NCBI RefSeq assembly: GCF_043196875.1
Contig: NZ_JBEBMX010000001.1
Location: forward strand, 682,001-746,000
Direction of reading: 5' to 3'
Source of the DNA: Saccharospirillum sp043196875
Lineage (GTDB): Bacteria > Pseudomonadota > Gammaproteobacteria > Pseudomonadales > Natronospirillaceae
DNA: 64,000 nucleotides
The translations under genes were made by a program, and so were the position numbers. Numbering within the stretch: the first letter of the stretch is position 1; each line of letters begins with the position of its first letter. Below are positions 8,385-15,338 of this stretch, one piece after another. The notes under the pieces were generated by a model, which was given only the letters and a program-made list of their open reading frames with translations, did no database searches and was not told where the DNA came from.

Positions 8385-8403
8385 AGACCGTCAAGAGCGG
8401 TCT
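8385..8403 (+). terminator. Weak hairpin after the binding-protein gene
   Basis: 6-bp stem AGACCG/CGGTCT with a seven-base loop, followed by GTTCGCTTGTG, which is only moderately T-rich. Confidence 0.3.
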
Positions 8404-8471
8404 GTTCGCTTGTGCTGTCAGTCTGTGGCCTTCACCTCTAGCGTCATTCTCTGCGTTAAGGATTTACAGCC

Positions 8472-9095
8472 GTGCTCAACCTCTTTGTACCGCGTCCAGG
8501 CTATTGGCTGACGCCGGTGATCATCTATCTGAATGCGGCCATCTTCGTCTTGATGGTCATAACAACCGGCGATCTTATGGCGTTCGACACCCGCACTCTG
8601 GTGACGCTCGGCGCCAATTACGGTCCCTGGACGGTCGATGGTCAGTGGTGGCGTTTGCTCAGCAGCACCTTCCTGCACGCCGGTCTTTTGCATCTGGTGT
8701 TCAATATGATCGTGCTGGCCAATATCGGTATTTTTCTGGAACCACTGGTGGGAAGGCTGTCGTTCGCGGTGGTTTATTTACTGACCGGTTTGCTGGCCAG
8801 TTTAACCAGTCTGCTGTTTAACACGGGCGCGGTCAGTGTCGGTGCGTCTGGTGCCATCTTTGGTCTCTATGGTTTCTTTCTGGCCTTGCTGACCACCTCC
8901 TTGTTCAAGCCGGAATTCCGCAAGTTATTTCTGCGCAATACCTTGGGCTTTGTCGTTATCAACGTTGCCATCGGTTTTATCATCGGCCCGATCGACAACG
9001 CCGCTCACCTGGGTGGCCTGGCCAGTGGCTTTGTGCTCGGCTACCTCTGGCTGCCGGTGATTCGCAAACGCGCCCTGAGCGGACGAAGCGTCTAA
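8472..9095 (+). CDS. Rhomboid-family intramembrane serine protease
   Basis: 207-residue polytopic protein with six predicted membrane helices. It carries the rhomboid signature: HAGLLHLVFNM in helix 2, VGASGAIFGLYGF with the catalytic serine near residue 126, and AAHLGGLASGF with the catalytic histidine near residue 179. Rhomboids cleave substrate helices within the membrane. The start is GTG at 8472, supported by AAGGA about ten bases upstream. A strong terminator follows. The substrate is not predictable. Confidence 0.85.
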   Translation: MLNLFVPRPGYWLTPVIIYLNAAIFVLMVITTGDLMAFDTRTLVTLGANYGPWTVDGQWWRLLSSTFLHAGLLHLVFNMIVLANIGIFLEPLVGRLSFAVVYLLTGLLASLTSLLFNTGAVSVGASGAIFGLYGFFLALLTTSLFKPEFRKLFLRNTLGFVVINVAIGFIIGPIDNAAHLGGLASGFVLGYLWLPVIRKRALSGRSV

Positions 9096-9111
9096 GACGA
9101 CAGCCGTGAAC

Positions 9112-9150
9112 AGCGCGCCCAATCGCAGTACACTGGGCGCGCTTTTTTTT
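9112..9150 (+). terminator. Rho-independent terminator after the rhomboid gene
   Basis: Perfect 10-bp stem AGCGCGCCCA/TGGGCGCGCT with a 12-base loop, followed by a run of T residues. It is one of the clearest terminators in the window. Confidence 0.9.
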
Positions 9151-9215
9151 GCGTCCCGCTCGCTTGCAGCGCCATCACCACTGACGACGCTGCGCTATCT
9201 GCTCAGAGGTTCTCC

Positions 9216-10457
9216 ATGATTCGCGGTTACCTATCGATGTTTCGGTCTTACTGGCCGATGCTGTTGTTTGGTCTGTTCACCGTCTTTATCGGTAACTTTG
9301 GTCAATCGTTTTTTATTTCCTGGTACGGAGCCTCCATTCAACAGCAGTTGGGACTTTCCGCCGCCGCTTACGGCTCGGCCTATTCCGGCGCGACCCTGGT
9401 CAGCGGTCTGACCATCATGGTGATCGGTGGCGCGGTCGATAAATTCCCGCTGCGTCGTTTCGTCACGCTGGTGGCCATCGGCTTAACGCTAGCGGCGCTG
9501 TTGATGTGGCGCGTTGATTCGCTGCTGTCGTTGGTGATCGCATTGTTTCTGCTGCGTTTTTGCGGCCAGGGTTTGATGCCGCACACGGCGATGACGGCGA
9601 TCGGCCGTTACTTCTCGTTAAATCGCGGCAAAGCCACCAGCATCGCCGGCAATGGCGTGCCCTTGGGTGAAATGATTCTGCCGTCGATTGCTGTTGCCTT
9701 AATCGCCCTGGCCGGCTGGCAATTAAGCTGGCTGATCATCGCCTTCTTCGTGCCTTTGGTATTTCTGCCGCTGGTGTACTGGTTGCTGTCCAAAGCCGGT
9801 GCCAGCGAAGCCGAGACGGTGGCGCCCAAGGTGCGCAATAACGCCGCCGATTGGGTCGATGGTTCGCGCCGCACCTTGCTCAGCGACGGTCGCTTCTGGC
9901 GCGCGCTGCCGTTGTTATTGGCACCGCCTTTTATCGTCACTGGCTTGTTTATTCATCAGGGTTTTGTGCTCGAGCAGAAAGGCTGGTCGCCGGCGCTCTT
10001 TGCCAGCGCCTTTGTGTTGTATGGCGCGGTGCACTGGGCAGCGTCCATCCTGGTGGGCTCGCTGGTGGATCGTTATTCGGCCACGGCGCTGTTCAAATTT
10101 ATGGGCCTGCCTTTTGTACTCGGCTTAACGCTCGGCGCGTTTCGTGAAGGCATTTGGGTGGTGTACGCCATGATGGCAACCCTGGGTATTGGCATCGCCA
10201 TGATGGGTACCATCGCCAACGCGATTTGGGCGGAAGTCTACGGCACCACTCATCTGGGCAGCATCCGTTCGCTCTTTACGTCGCTGTCGGTACTGGCGAC
10301 CTCGGCGTCACCGGTGTTACTGGGATTACTGATTGATGCCGGTATAGATGCGCGCACTTTCCTATTGTCGATGGCGGGTTATGCGGCCGTTGGAGTGGTG
10401 TTGGCGATGACCGCATTTCGTACCCCGGCGGCAAGCCAGTCATCGTCAAACAATTAA
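9216..10457 (+). CDS. MFS transporter
   Basis: 413 residues, about twelve membrane helices. The loop after helix 2 reads GGAVDKFPLRRFV, matching the MFS inter-helix motif G-x-x-x-D-K/R. It resembles the oxalate/formate and monocarboxylate-type MFS branch (start region FGQSFFISWYGASIQQQLGLS). It is a secondary carrier in the inner membrane, substrate unknown. The gene is single, bounded upstream by a strong terminator, and its stop overlaps by a few bases the stop of the convergent ogt gene. The central loop (residues ~195-220) is charged, as usual between the two six-helix halves. Confidence 0.82.
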   Translation: MIRGYLSMFRSYWPMLLFGLFTVFIGNFGQSFFISWYGASIQQQLGLSAAAYGSAYSGATLVSGLTIMVIGGAVDKFPLRRFVTLVAIGLTLAALLMWRVDSLLSLVIALFLLRFCGQGLMPHTAMTAIGRYFSLNRGKATSIAGNGVPLGEMILPSIAVALIALAGWQLSWLIIAFFVPLVFLPLVYWLLSKAGASEAETVAPKVRNNAADWVDGSRRTLLSDGRFWRALPLLLAPPFIVTGLFIHQGFVLEQKGWSPALFASAFVLYGAVHWAASILVGSLVDRYSATALFKFMGLPFVLGLTLGAFREGIWVVYAMMATLGIGIAMMGTIANAIWAEVYGTTHLGSIRSLFTSLSVLATSASPVLLGLLIDAGIDARTFLLSMAGYAAVGVVLAMTAFRTPAASQSSSNN

Positions 10458-10981
10458 TGATCAAACAGGCCCGGCTGAGCGATGGCGCCTTCGAGCGCCA
10501 GCAGTTTTTGCTTGCGCCACAGGCCGCCGCCGTAGCCGGTTAAGCTGCCATCCTTGCCAATCACTCTGTGGCACGGCACCACGATGGCGATGCGGTTATC
10601 GCCATTAGCACGAGCTACCGCACGCACCGATTGTGGCCGACCAATGCTCTGTGCCTGCTGCTGATAGCTGCGCGTCTGACCGTAGGGAATCGTTAATAAC
10701 GCCGACCACGCCTGGCACTGAAAATCGCTGCCCAGCAAATCCAGCGGCAGCTCGAACTGGCTGAGCTCGCCGGCGAAATAGGCTTCCAGTTGTTGTTGCA
10801 AGGTAGCGAATATCGGTCGGTCGCTGTCAGCTTGCAGTGGTTCACCCAGATGCCGCTCCAGGGCTGGCAACTGACGCTCCAGACGTTGCGGGTCGGTGAA
10901 CTCCAGCAAGCACAAACCAGCTTCAGTGGCGACCGCCAACATCTCGCCCAGAGGTGTTGTCAGGTTACGATAAGCGATCAT
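10454..10981 (-). CDS. ogt: Methylated-DNA--protein-cysteine methyltransferase
   Basis: 175-residue suicide repair protein that transfers alkyl groups from O6-alkylguanine or O4-alkylthymine in DNA to its own cysteine. The active site is VVPCHRVIG with Cys near residue 137. The helix-turn-helix part and the arginine-finger region (QSVRAVARANGDN) are present. Length fits Ogt rather than the bifunctional Ada, because no Ada zinc or AraC domain is attached. AGGA lies seven bases before the ATG. It lies downstream of the buf operon on the same strand but is separated by about 75 bases, so linkage is uncertain. Other alkylation-repair genes (aidB, alkA) are elsewhere in the window. Confidence 0.92.
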   Translation of the reverse strand: MIAYRNLTTPLGEMLAVATEAGLCLLEFTDPQRLERQLPALERHLGEPLQADSDRPIFATLQQQLEAYFAGELSQFELPLDLLGSDFQCQAWSALLTIPYGQTRSYQQQAQSIGRPQSVRAVARANGDNRIAIVVPCHRVIGKDGSLTGYGGGLWRKQKLLALEGAIAQPGLFDH

Positions 10982-11011
10982 GGCAGCATCCTGTTTTTTA
11001 CATCTTGCTTG

Positions 11012-11030
11012 TTAATAGTTGCGCTATTAA
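11012..11030 (-). terminator. AT-rich hairpin after the buf operon
   Basis: Perfect 7-bp stem TTAATAG/CTATTAA with a five-base loop between the DoxX and ogt genes. There is no T run, so it may be a weak terminator or an operator. Confidence 0.3.
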
Positions 11031-11055
11031 AACGTCTCAACAGGCAGGGTTCTCG

Positions 11056-11532
11056 TCAACCGTTAAGACGACGGGCCAGCCAATAATCGATCGAGAATTT
11101 CCCGGCTCCGTGCGCCATAAGATACAGCAGGACACAGGCCCAGACACCATGAGTGGCATAAGCACCCGGATAGACAAAGATTTGAATCACCAAGGTCATC
11201 GCCAGCAAACCCATTGCCGCGTAGCGGGTCGCCAAGCCAAACAACAATAAAATAGGCAACAGATGTTCGGCCAGCGCTGCCAGCAAAGCAGCGGTCGTCG
11301 GTGCCAGCAAGGGCAGCGCGTATTCTTCCTGAAATAGAAAAATTGCCGTGTCGGATAGGTGTGGCCAACCGAGTTGAAAATCACCGCTGATAAGATTAAT
11401 CGCTAAACCATCAATCTTGGTCTGGCCGGATAACCAGAACACCGCGGCCATGGAAAACCGACCGACAAAAGCAATCAGGCTGTCTGGAAGACGACTTAAA
11501 AGTTGGTGCCACTGTTGCAGTTTTTTATTCAT
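11056..11532 (-). CDS. DoxX-family membrane protein of the buf operon
   Basis: 158 residues with four predicted membrane helices and the DoxX layout (FVGRFSMAAVFWLSGQTKIDG ... LAEHLLPILLLFGLATRYAAMGLLAMTLVIQ). DoxX-type genes frequently sit at the end of DUF2282-DUF692-DUF2063 operons. There the protein is thought to assist redox steps or handling of the modified peptide, but its activity is unproven. It starts 13 bases after the bufC stop and is clearly co-transcribed. It differs from the TetR-linked DoxX protein at 2900 and is not a close duplicate. Confidence 0.78.
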   Translation of the reverse strand: MNKKLQQWHQLLSRLPDSLIAFVGRFSMAAVFWLSGQTKIDGLAINLISGDFQLGWPHLSDTAIFLFQEEYALPLLAPTTAALLAALAEHLLPILLLFGLATRYAAMGLLAMTLVIQIFVYPGAYATHGVWACVLLYLMAHGAGKFSIDYWLARRLNG

Positions 11533-11545
11533 TCTTATCCGCCTG

Positions 11546-12292
11546 TTAATCCGTTAATAAGCCTGTTAACGCACCCTGTTGCACCAGCACTTGCAACAAG
11601 GCAATCAGATCGAATTCCAGTCCCGTCATGGCGTCAGAAAACACCTGACCTTGGTGCAACCGCGATACAAAAGTACCGGCATCGGGTTCTATTAAATGCA
11701 ACTGAACGTGCAAGGCTGGTCGGGTCAACAATACCGTCTCAGCGCTATTCAGGGTTAAATCACGCAACCTGATTTTGCTTTGTGGTTGATGCGCCTGCCA
11801 GACCGAAAGCACCGCGAAATCCGACGACAAACACTGGCAAGCTGGCGACAGTTTCAGTCGCGCCTGTTCCAGTTGCTGCGGTTGGTTTAATACGGCAGTT
11901 AGTTGTTCGACTGATAGCGGTTGACTGTTGGCGCTGTGATAACTGCTTAGCCAAAGCCGTTCCAGGCGCGCCATATCAGCCAAATAGGGCAAGCTTCGGG
12001 CCGGCTCAAAGGCTTCAATAAAGTCGGCAAAATACTCACCATAGTGCACCAAAACAGGAGAACTGGGCGGGTACTGATAAACATAGTCGCGCGCCATCGC
12101 ACGGAAAAATTCAGTGCCGGTAAGCGCGCAACAAACCGGAAAAATATCCTGCAACGCCTCGATTAAAGAGTGGCTGAAATTATTACGATAAATGCCGAAA
12201 CGATGTGAAGTTTCAGCGTCGTGCCAGCGTTTTAAATTACTCGGTTCACGCGCTTGCCGACTTAATAACGCCTGAGCAAAATCAGCCTGCAT
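11546..12292 (-). CDS. bufC: BufC/HvfC-family (DUF2063) RiPP modification partner protein
   Basis: 248 residues. The N-terminal ~95 residues match the DUF2063/HvfC DNA-binding-like domain (FAQALLSRQAREPSNL, then RFGIYRNNFSHSLIEALQDIFPV). Despite that label, its known role is to pair with the MNIO enzyme and recognise the precursor peptide. The C-terminal half is a beta-rich domain specific to the family. Its start overlaps the end of bufB by 11 bases, so the two are translationally coupled and probably form a complex. I see no catalytic motif. Confidence 0.85.
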   Translation of the reverse strand: MQADFAQALLSRQAREPSNLKRWHDAETSHRFGIYRNNFSHSLIEALQDIFPVCCALTGTEFFRAMARDYVYQYPPSSPVLVHYGEYFADFIEAFEPARSLPYLADMARLERLWLSSYHSANSQPLSVEQLTAVLNQPQQLEQARLKLSPACQCLSSDFAVLSVWQAHQPQSKIRLRDLTLNSAETVLLTRPALHVQLHLIEPDAGTFVSRLHQGQVFSDAMTGLEFDLIALLQVLVQQGALTGLLTD

Positions 12293-13160
12293 AAGACGCT
12301 ACCTTTTGGGCTTTGCCATCCAAACGAATACTCAAGCGCTGCTCGGCCAACTCTGCTTCAGCGCACAGAATATCCAGTGCCGGTACATTGCCATCGCGCT
12401 CAAGCAAGGTCGCAACCGGGCCACATAATGACAAGGCCTGATCATACAGCGCCCAGACTTCGTCGCTGACTTCGCTGTCATGACTGTCGATTAATAAAGG
12501 ACTGCCATCCAGATCCTGATCGACCGCAAAACCCGCCAGATGGATTTCACCAACAGCGGCTAACGGCAAAGCTTGTAAATAACTCAATGCATCCTGGTGA
12601 TGATTGGTCGCCGTGACATAGACGTTATTTACATCGAGCAATAAGCCGCAGCCAGTACGGGCAATCGCAGCCTGAATAAAATCGGTTTCGCGTAAAGTGG
12701 AGTCACTGCTTTCAACATAGGTCGAAGGGTTTTCCAACAGCATCTGCCGACCCAAATACTGCTGCACCTGATCGATATGTTCACACACACGCTGCAAGCT
12801 GGCATCGGTATAGGCCAGCGGGAGCAAATCATTAAAGTACACACCTTGATGAGACGACCAGGCCAGATGCTCCGAAAAACTTGCAGGCGGGTATTGATCA
12901 AGCAGAATTTTCAGCCGTTGCAGATGCGTTTTGTCGAGCGCTTCCAGCCCACCAATCGATAAACCCACGCCATGAATTGAGAGTGGATAACGCTGATAAA
13001 TCTGTTGCAAATAGTAGTGGTAAGGCCCGCCCTCAACCATGTAATTCTCAGCATGAATTTCGACAAAACCCAAATCCGGTTTGTGTGCCAAAATCGACTG
13101 AAAATGCGTTGGCTTTAAGCTGATGCCGGCACGAGCTGGCAAGGTATTTTCATCCTTCAT
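12282..13160 (-). CDS. bufB: BufB/HvfB-family multinuclear non-heme iron oxidase (MNIO, DUF692)
   Basis: 292-residue TIM-barrel enzyme of the family that includes MbnB. These enzymes use two or three iron ions to rearrange cysteine residues in a precursor peptide into heterocycles such as thiooxazoles. Conserved metal-binding stretches are all visible: EIHAENYM, LSIHGVGLSIGG, FSEHLAWSS, LLENPSTYV, LLDVNNVYV, GEIHLAGF, DSHDSEV and LLERDGNVP. GGAGG lies seven bases before the ATG. It lies between the precursor gene and bufC, the standard order of bufferin operons. It acts in the cytoplasm before export of the peptide. Confidence 0.92.
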   Translation of the reverse strand: MKDENTLPARAGISLKPTHFQSILAHKPDLGFVEIHAENYMVEGGPYHYYLQQIYQRYPLSIHGVGLSIGGLEALDKTHLQRLKILLDQYPPASFSEHLAWSSHQGVYFNDLLPLAYTDASLQRVCEHIDQVQQYLGRQMLLENPSTYVESSDSTLRETDFIQAAIARTGCGLLLDVNNVYVTATNHHQDALSYLQALPLAAVGEIHLAGFAVDQDLDGSPLLIDSHDSEVSDEVWALYDQALSLCGPVATLLERDGNVPALDILCAEAELAEQRLSIRLDGKAQKVASYAG

Positions 13161-13178
13161 GGACGGGCCTCCGTTTGC

Positions 13179-13472
13179 TTACTGCTCGTTGAACGCCTGC
13201 AGCTGACCGTGACCGGTCGGAGAGGTCGGCGACATCATTTCTTCGCAGGTACCCGCCGGAACCAGTTTCCAGGCGTTGCCCTGATAGTCGCTGGTGGAGG
13301 TACCAGCGCAAGTAGTGCCCGGGCCGGCTTTGCAGTCGTTTTGACCTTGCATGGCAACGCCGTAGCATTTTTCTTTGGCCTCTTCGGCCTGTACCAGACT
13401 CGGAATAACCGCCGTTGCCAAAACGGTTCCCAGTGCCAAAGCCAGTGATGTTTGAGCCATTTTCTGTTTCAT
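13179..13472 (-). CDS. bufA1: Bufferin-type RiPP precursor (BufA1-like, DUF2282)
   Basis: 97-residue precursor with an N-terminal signal peptide (TSLALALGTVLATAVIPSLVQA) and a mature part of about 68 residues. It carries four cysteines at 36, 47, 55 and 76 in the DUF2282 pattern (KEKCYGVA, GQNDCKAG, TTCAGTS, AGTCEEM). Bufferins of this type have cysteines converted by the MNIO enzyme and bind copper in the periplasm. The ATG at 13472 is chosen because AGAGGA lies about eight bases upstream. A longer frame to 13535 would add residues before the signal peptide. The stop is 18 bases before bufB. The exact modification and metal here are inferred from family knowledge. Confidence 0.87.
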   Translation of the reverse strand: MKQKMAQTSLALALGTVLATAVIPSLVQAEEAKEKCYGVAMQGQNDCKAGPGTTCAGTSTSDYQGNAWKLVPAGTCEEMMSPTSPTGHGQLQAFNEQ

Positions 13473-13557
13473 CAGTGCATTCCTCTTAGTGGTTTTCAAG
13501 CACAGCGCCCGAGGCTTCGGTAACGCTATTGGCAAAGCACCCTGAGCGCTTCGGAGG

Positions 13558-13587
13558 TTTGGATACAGCGATGGCGCAGGAAGTTCC
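13558..13587 (-). promoter_or_regulatory. ECF-sigma-like promoter for the buf operon
   Basis: On the minus strand GGAACTT (13587-13581) is followed after 17 bases by TCCAAA (13563-13558), 86 bases before the bufA1 ATG. Stress-type ECF sigma factors use GGAAC-type -35 elements, and bufferin operons are often ECF-controlled. Spacing is one base longer than the optimum. No sigma-factor gene is in the window. Confidence 0.45.
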
Positions 13588-13621
13588 GAGGTCTGGAAAT
13601 TTTTTTCGTGTTGATCGCCTG

Positions 13622-13650
13622 GGAACTTTTAAAGCGCCTCTCGGTCTGCA
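13622..13650 (+). promoter_or_regulatory. RpoE/ECF-like promoter for the second chemoreceptor
   Basis: GGAACTT (13622-13628), 16-base spacer, TCTGCA (13645-13650), a close fit to the RpoE pattern GGAACTT-N16-TCTGA. It lies 68 bases before the chemoreceptor ATG and faces away from the similar promoter of the buf operon. Confidence 0.45.
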
Positions 13651-13718
13651 GATGACATCGCTCGGCCGGGCGATGCACAAACCGACACCCGCGGTCGGTA
13701 CTGCCAAGAGGAAAGGCT

Positions 13719-15338
13719 ATGCGCATTCGAGGACGTCTGGCGGTCAGCTACGCCGTTTTATTGTTGTTTATCTTTGCGGTGGTGCTGGTCGCCGTACAGC
13801 GTTTTGATCGCTTGTCGAATCAGTTGCAGGCGGTGGTCGAACGCGATGCGGCCTTGGTTGAGTTAACCAGTTCGGTGAACCTGGATGCCGAGAGTATTGC
13901 CGGTCGTTTGCTGTTGTTGTTTATCGTCGAAGATCGCGATGCCCGGGTAGACTTGTATAAAGATATTGATGCGCGCAACCGTAATATCGATGCCGCCGTT
14001 GAGCGTCTGGCGACCTTGCTGGCCAACTCCCCCCAAGCCAGCCAATTGCAACAACTGAGCGAGCAGCGCCGTTTGTATCAGGATCAATTGCAGCTGACGG
14101 TAGAGACGCTGGAATTTGGCGATCGCTCCGAAGCACGCCGCCAAATGGCCGGTGCCACCCGCGATGCGCTCAACCGTTTGCTGCAATTAACCAGCGAGCT
14201 GGAACAACAACAGCGCCAGGTGATGGCCTCGCGTCAGCAACAGACGCTGGCGGCGACGCAACACTCAGTCTGGTTGGTGACCTTTCTCGGTCTGGCCGCG
14301 CTGCTTGCTGGAGTGCTGATGGCCGCCTTAATTACACCGAGTATTGTGCGGCCGTTGCGTTCGGCGGTGGGTGCCGCCGACGCCATCGCCTCGGGCAATT
14401 TACAGCATGACGTTGCCCGCGGTGGCCGCGATGAAATCGGCCAACTGCTGCGCAGTTTTTCGGTGATGCGCGAACAGTTGCACCGTGTTATCGGCACCAT
14501 TCGCGCCAACGCCATGGCGGTCAGCCAGGCCGCGGGACAGCTGCGTCAGTTCACCACCGAGGTGCAGAGCGACAGCGCCGGTCAGCATGACCTGGCACAA
14601 CAGATTGATCTGTCCGTCGGTCAGCTGTCGGCCGACAGCCAGGCCATGGCGAGCAATGTTGAGGTGGCTCGGGATCAGGCATCGCGGGCGCGGGCGCTGG
14701 CACGTGACGGTGTAGCCGGTGTCACTCTGGCGGCCGATGGCATTCGTCATACCGCTGAACTGATCGACCAGTCGGCAGCCAGCATTGAACGTTTAAGTGA
14801 AAGTGCCAGCGAGGTGATTGGCGCGGTTAGCCAGATTCGCGAGATCGCCGATCAAACCAACTTGCTCGCGCTGAATGCGTCGATTGAAGCGGCGCGCGCC
14901 GGCTCCGAAGGCCGGGGTTTTGCCGTGGTGGCTGACGAAGTCCGGCAACTGGCAACGCGCACCGGCGAAGTGACCGATGACATCAATCGCATTCTCGGTC
15001 GCATCAACGACCAGACCGATCAGGCGGCGCAGCGTATTCGGGCCGGCAAGGCGGGAATGGATGAAGGGGTGGAATTAATCGGGCGTATTGTTGAACCGCT
15101 CACCGAACTCGACGCCGATGCGCAAGCCTCGCTCGACAGCCTCGAACATCTGGCTGAGTTGGCGACGCATCAGGCCGATGCCAGTCAGTCGATTTCCCAG
15201 CGCGTCAGTGACATCACTCAGATGGCCCAGACCAGCCACAGCGCCACCTTGAAGTTAGCCCAATTGGGTGAGCATTTGCTGGCAACGGCTCAAGGTACCG
15301 AAACCGCCGTCGGCCGTTTTACGCTGGACGCTGATTAA
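13719..15338 (+). CDS. Methyl-accepting chemotaxis protein
   Basis: 539-residue chemoreceptor. The first membrane segment is at residues ~7-27 (YAVLLLFIFAVVLVAVQ). A ~170-residue four-helix-bundle type periplasmic domain follows, then a second segment (VWLVTFLGLAALLAGVLMAAL), HAMP, and the signalling coiled coil with tip IADQTNLLALNASIEAARAG. GAGGAAAG lies just upstream of the ATG. It is divergent from the buf operon, with GGAAC-type promoter elements facing both ways, hinting at shared stress control. The last 20 bases overlap the end of the convergent recQ gene. Ligand unknown. No chemotaxis kinase genes are near. Confidence 0.87.
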   Translation: MRIRGRLAVSYAVLLLFIFAVVLVAVQRFDRLSNQLQAVVERDAALVELTSSVNLDAESIAGRLLLLFIVEDRDARVDLYKDIDARNRNIDAAVERLATLLANSPQASQLQQLSEQRRLYQDQLQLTVETLEFGDRSEARRQMAGATRDALNRLLQLTSELEQQQRQVMASRQQQTLAATQHSVWLVTFLGLAALLAGVLMAALITPSIVRPLRSAVGAADAIASGNLQHDVARGGRDEIGQLLRSFSVMREQLHRVIGTIRANAMAVSQAAGQLRQFTTEVQSDSAGQHDLAQQIDLSVGQLSADSQAMASNVEVARDQASRARALARDGVAGVTLAADGIRHTAELIDQSAASIERLSESASEVIGAVSQIREIADQTNLLALNASIEAARAGSEGRGFAVVADEVRQLATRTGEVTDDINRILGRINDQTDQAAQRIRAGKAGMDEGVELIGRIVEPLTELDADAQASLDSLEHLAELATHQADASQSISQRVSDITQMAQTSHSATLKLAQLGEHLLATAQGTETAVGRFTLDAD

